A DNA stretch of 64,000 nucleotides, taken from Eledone cirrhosa. Lineage: Eukaryota > Mollusca > Cephalopoda > Octopoda > Eledonidae. The notes beneath the pieces were generated by a model. The model was not told the DNA's origin. It worked only from the letters and a program-made list of their open reading frames with translations, and did no database searches. Below are positions 63,079 through 64,000 of this stretch, piece after piece; within the stretch, counting starts at the first letter, position 1; the number at the start of each line of letters is the position of its first letter. The stretch lies in contig OZ024744.1 in assembly GCA_964016885.1 (NCBI GenBank), positions 110,444,536-110,508,535 of the forward strand, given 5' to 3'. The position numbers and the translations under genes are program-made.

Positions 63079-64000
63079 ATAACTTACCTTGACCTGACCA
63101 GAGTAAAACTACACAACCCACTATAACTTACCTTGCCCTGAACACAGTAAAACTACACAATCCACTATAACTTACCTTGCTCTGAACACAGTAAAACTAC
63201 ACAATCCACTATAACTTACCTTGCCCTGAACACAGTAAAACTACACAATCCACTATAACTTACCTTCCCTGAACGCAGTAAAACTACACAATCCACAATA
63301 ACTTACCTTGCCCTGAACACAGTAAAACTACACAATCCACTATAACTCACCTTCCCCTGAACACAGTAAAACTACATAATCCACTATAACTTACCATGCC
63401 CTGAACACAGTAAAACTACACAATCCACTATAAATTACCTTGCTCTGAACAGAGTAAAACTAGATAATCCACTATAACTTACCTTGCCCTGAACACAGTA
63501 AAACTACACAATCCACTATAACTTACCTTGCCCTGAACACAGTAAAACTACATAATCCACTATAACTCACCTTCCCCTGAATACAGTAAAACTACATAAT
63601 CCACTATAACTTACCATGCCCTGAACACAGTAAAACTACACAATCCACTATAACTCACCTTCCCCTGAACACAGTAAAACTACATAATCCACTATAACTT
63701 ACCTTGCTCTGAACACAGTAAAACTATATAATCCACTATTGCTTACCTTGCCCTGAACACAGTAAAACTACACAATCCACTATAACTCAGCTTCCCCTGA
63801 ACACAGTAAAACTACATAATCCACTATAACTTACCTTGCTCTGAACATAGTAAAACTTTATAATCCACTATTGCTTACCTTGCCCTGAACACAGTAAAAC
63901 TACACAATCCACTATAACTTACCTTGCCCTGAACACAGTAAAACTACACAATCCACTATAACTAACCTTGCTCTGAATACAGTAAAACTACACAATCCAC
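63079..64000. repeat. HOR family L, copy 3 (cut by window end)
   Basis: A third copy begins at TTGACCTGACCAGAG (63089, 4088 bp after 59001) and carries GAACGCAG (63271), CTAGATAATCC (63460), GAATACAG, and GTAAAACTTTATAATCC (63851). It is still in register when the window ends mid-monomer. A private change is CTATAACTCAGCTTCCCC at about 63781. The HOR therefore continues beyond the window. Confidence 0.88.

Larger units (their letters stand above)
42953..63470. repeat. Right-compartment signature module, 14 copies
   Basis: The 43-bp monomer CTTCCCTGAACGCAG is followed at a fixed distance by CTAGATAATCC. The positions of AACGCAG are 42961, 50482, 51361, 52503, 53822, 54964, 56679, 57690, 58349, 59184, 60899, 61734, 62481 and 63272. 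TAGATAA lies 189 bp downstream in 13 of them. At 62481 the distance is 145 bp, one monomer less. The order between is CACAATAAC, ACTCACCTTCCCC or ACTCACCTTCGCC, TTACCATGCCC, and AAATTACCTTGCTCTGAACAGAG. It is the right-hand counterpart of the 342-bp module and the most stable unit in its compartment. Confidence 0.9.
1..64000. repeat. 44-bp tandem satellite array (entire window)
   Basis: The window consists only of head-to-tail copies of a 44-bp unit in one orientation. Taking CTTGCCCTGAACACAG as the start of the unit, a copy matching the majority sequence is at 3313-3356; it continues through an A4 run and ends in CCACTATAACTTAC. The unit has A17 C14 T10 G3 (about 39% GC) and contains no CpG. 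Most copies differ from it at roughly 0-3 positions. Frequent alternatives are GCTCTG for GCCCTG, CATAATCC or CGTAATCC for CACAATCC, and CACTTTAAC or CACTTCAAC for CACTATAAC. Length variants of 26, 42, 43, 45 and 48 bp occur. No stretch of non-satellite DNA is seen, and both window edges cut through the array (right edge mid-monomer). No gene is possible: TAA and TGA on the plus strand and TAA and TAG on the minus strand fall in every phase within 132 bp. The family name and host are not recognised. Confidence 0.99.
40600..64000. repeat. Right satellite compartment
   Basis: From here on the monomers carry a different set of variants: ACTCACCTTCCCCTGAAC, TTACCATGCCCTG, CTATATAATCCACTATTGC, GAACAGAGTAAAAC, CTGACCAGAGTAAAAC, CTTCCCTGAACGCAG (43 bp) and CTAGATAATCC. 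The half-length monomer and the GATCTTCT haplotype of the left compartment were not found. The same 44-bp unit and orientation continue without a break, so this is a subfamily switch inside one array and not a junction between two satellites. The compartment becomes more regular towards the right end, where kilobase HORs are nearly identical. Confidence 0.85.

Noticed and set aside
1..64000. CRISPR array
   Set aside because: Short direct repeats are regular, but there are no unique spacers; the whole 44-bp unit repeats and no cas-like gene is present.
1..64000. Repeat protein or any other coding region
   Set aside because: The 44-bp unit shifts frame at each copy and carries stop triplets on both strands, so all six frames close within about 132 bp; longer frames arise only by chance from variants.
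1..64000. Telomeric or microsatellite DNA
   Set aside because: No short G-rich telomere motif or simple-sequence run is present; the unit is 44 bp and complex.
1..64000. CENP-B box or other known centromere protein site
   Set aside because: I looked for a motif like TTCG....A..CGGG in the monomer and its common variants and saw none; the consensus has no CpG at all.
1..64000. G-quadruplex-forming strand
   Set aside because: The minus strand has only one GGG and a few GG per 44 bp, too far apart for a normal quadruplex.
1..64000. Transposable element or its target-site duplications
   Set aside because: No terminal inverted repeats, LTRs, poly-A tails or non-satellite segments were seen; all length changes are small indels or whole monomers.

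Overview
The whole 64 kb window is one uninterrupted satellite DNA array. It is built from a 44-bp monomer repeated head-to-tail in a single orientation, about 1,460 copies by my estimate (window length over unit length, corrected for short variants). A copy matching the majority sequence lies at 3313-3356. I see no protein-coding gene, RNA gene, transposable element, CRISPR array or unique-sequence island. Because 44 is not a multiple of 3 and the monomer carries stop triplets on both strands, every reading frame closes within about three monomers. The array runs off both ends, so its true length is unknown. An array of this kind points to eukaryotic heterochromatin (centromeric, pericentromeric, subtelomeric or a sex/B chromosome). 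The sequence does not tell me which species, and I do not recognise the family.

The array is highly structured. Monomers differ by a limited set of recurring substitutions and small indels, and these markers recur in the same order over kilobases. The window is therefore a mosaic of higher-order repeats (HORs) and segmental duplications of 0.2 to 4.2 kb, many nested. All offsets below were found by hand, by matching rare marker variants, so block ends are approximate to within about one monomer.

Layout: 1-1.39 kb, loosely organised copies. 1.39-12.2 kb, a mosaic of overlapping duplications (offsets 3283, 2201, 4910/4954, 4494, 1741 and 529 bp). 12.2-24 kb, a HOR family with five consecutive copies of 1.8-2.9 kb. 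24-25.7 kb, a 1018-bp tandem duplication. 26.2-26.5 kb, a small island that matches the far side of the array at 44.6 kb. 27.4-30 kb, a 14/15-monomer HOR (616/660 bp). 32.4-40.2 kb, two copies of a ~3.9-kb HOR with a nested 220-bp duplication. About 40.1-41 kb, a switch to a different monomer-variant repertoire. 41-50.5 kb, more heterogeneous copies with a 2198-bp tandem duplication. 50.5-55.5 kb, a 2461-bp tandem duplication. 54.8-64 kb, two full copies and part of a third of a 4.1-4.2 kb HOR.

Two compartments stand out. The left one (to ~40.1 kb) carries a recurrent 26-bp half-length monomer and a module of fixed 342-bp spacing present 12 times. The right one (from ~40.6 kb) lacks both and carries its own 189-bp-spaced signature module 14 times, 13 of them at exact spacing. 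Copies differ mainly by point changes and by gain or loss of whole monomers, the pattern expected of unequal exchange or replication-based amplification. On the minus strand the monomer junction reads as a near-perfect 5' splice donor with an acceptor-like tract 6 nt upstream. This is the only signal I see that could matter to transcripts, and it may be coincidence.
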